DNA from: Paraburkholderia susongensis
Lineage (GTDB): Bacteria; Pseudomonadota; Gammaproteobacteria; Burkholderiales; Burkholderiaceae
Length of the DNA: 64,000 bases
Reading direction: 5' to 3'
Assembly: GCF_900177725.1 (NCBI RefSeq)
Contig: NZ_FXAT01000006.1
Coordinates: 186,001-250,000, forward strand
Numbering within the stretch: position 1 is the first letter of the stretch; every line of letters begins with the position of its first letter. This document shows, piece after piece, positions 63,833 to 64,000 of this stretch. The notes beneath the pieces are model-generated. The model had not been told where the DNA came from and did not search any database. It worked only from the letters and a program-made list of their open reading frames with translations. Made by a program: the position numbers and the translations under genes.

Positions 63833-64000
63833 CGGGTCTCCTGTTGTCGTTATCGGATTGTCATGCACAACCGGTTAAAGCGGCGTGAATAGTATTTTGC
63901 ACTGCGGTTCATTCAGGTGCTTGCACTGTCGACAATAATTGGCTATGCGTCGAGCCCGGTTCGTTGCGCAGGAAACGATAAGCATCAGGCGGCCGTTTCG

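Overview
The window is GC-rich DNA with the gene repertoire and protein styles of a Burkholderiaceae bacterium, most like Paraburkholderia, Burkholderia or Caballeronia. Typical signs are OmpC-type porins beginning AQSSVTLYG, an OprB porin, an acetoin (aco) operon with its own AcoR, many LysR, AraC, IclR and GntR regulators, and MHS, AAHS and ACS type MFS carriers. It looks like an accessory catabolic stretch of a secondary chromosome or megaplasmid. I saw no rRNA, tRNA, CRISPR array, insertion sequence or phage gene.

Layout. 1-1.7 kb: end of an ACS-family MFS carrier plus a SRPBCC protein. 1.8-8.9 kb: a 4-hydroxyproline-type catabolic cluster (MHS carrier, Ldh-family imine reductase, DapA-family deaminase, 2-oxoglutarate semialdehyde dehydrogenase, GntR regulator), with the same ATTGTATA-type element in each of its promoter regions. 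9.0-13.0 kb: a DUF3830 protein, an AraC regulator and a divergent GH3 lipoprotein. 13.1-24.1 kb: a complete acetoin/2,3-butanediol operon (acoXABC, butanediol dehydrogenase, SDR, lipoate ligase, acoD) behind a clear sigma-54 promoter and an AcoR-type palindromic enhancer site. 24.6-33.2 kb: an IclR-linked ABC importer cluster with a DapA-like aldolase and two unrelated 2-hydroxyacid oxidases. 33.5-37.5 kb: a second GH3/AraC pair, lower in GC and flanked by a 17-bp direct repeat. 37.5-45.1 kb: a LysR-linked operon (HpaI aldolase, LigI-like amidohydrolase, unknown protein, AAHS carrier, seven-bladed EAR/EPTP propeller) followed by a porin. 45.2-50.5 kb: an OprB porin and an NRAMP-related transporter with a roughly 780-nt leader holding small ORFs and a long hairpin. 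50.6-51.6 kb: a MerR regulator fused to a P-loop domain. 51.7-58.0 kb: a polar amino-acid ABC importer with aminotransferase, DapA-like aldolase and IclR. 58.4-63.8 kb: DHA2 efflux pump/MarR, a membrane protein with divergent LysR, and a porin.

The common theme is import of small organic or amino acids, conversion to 2-oxo acids, and cleavage by pyruvate-type aldolases (three DapA-superfamily members and one HpaI-family member). Each island has its own regulator, and several have an operator I can read directly.

The most unusual candidate is the NRAMP-related transporter locus (about 47.65-50.46 kb). The carrier lacks the canonical DPGN and MPH metal-site motifs. Upstream lies a short acidic/proline-containing leader peptide whose stop codon sits inside a 15-of-16-bp paired hairpin. 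I infer a translation-coupled, possibly Mg2+-sensing attenuator. Second is the EAR-propeller catabolic operon at 38.5-43.9 kb.
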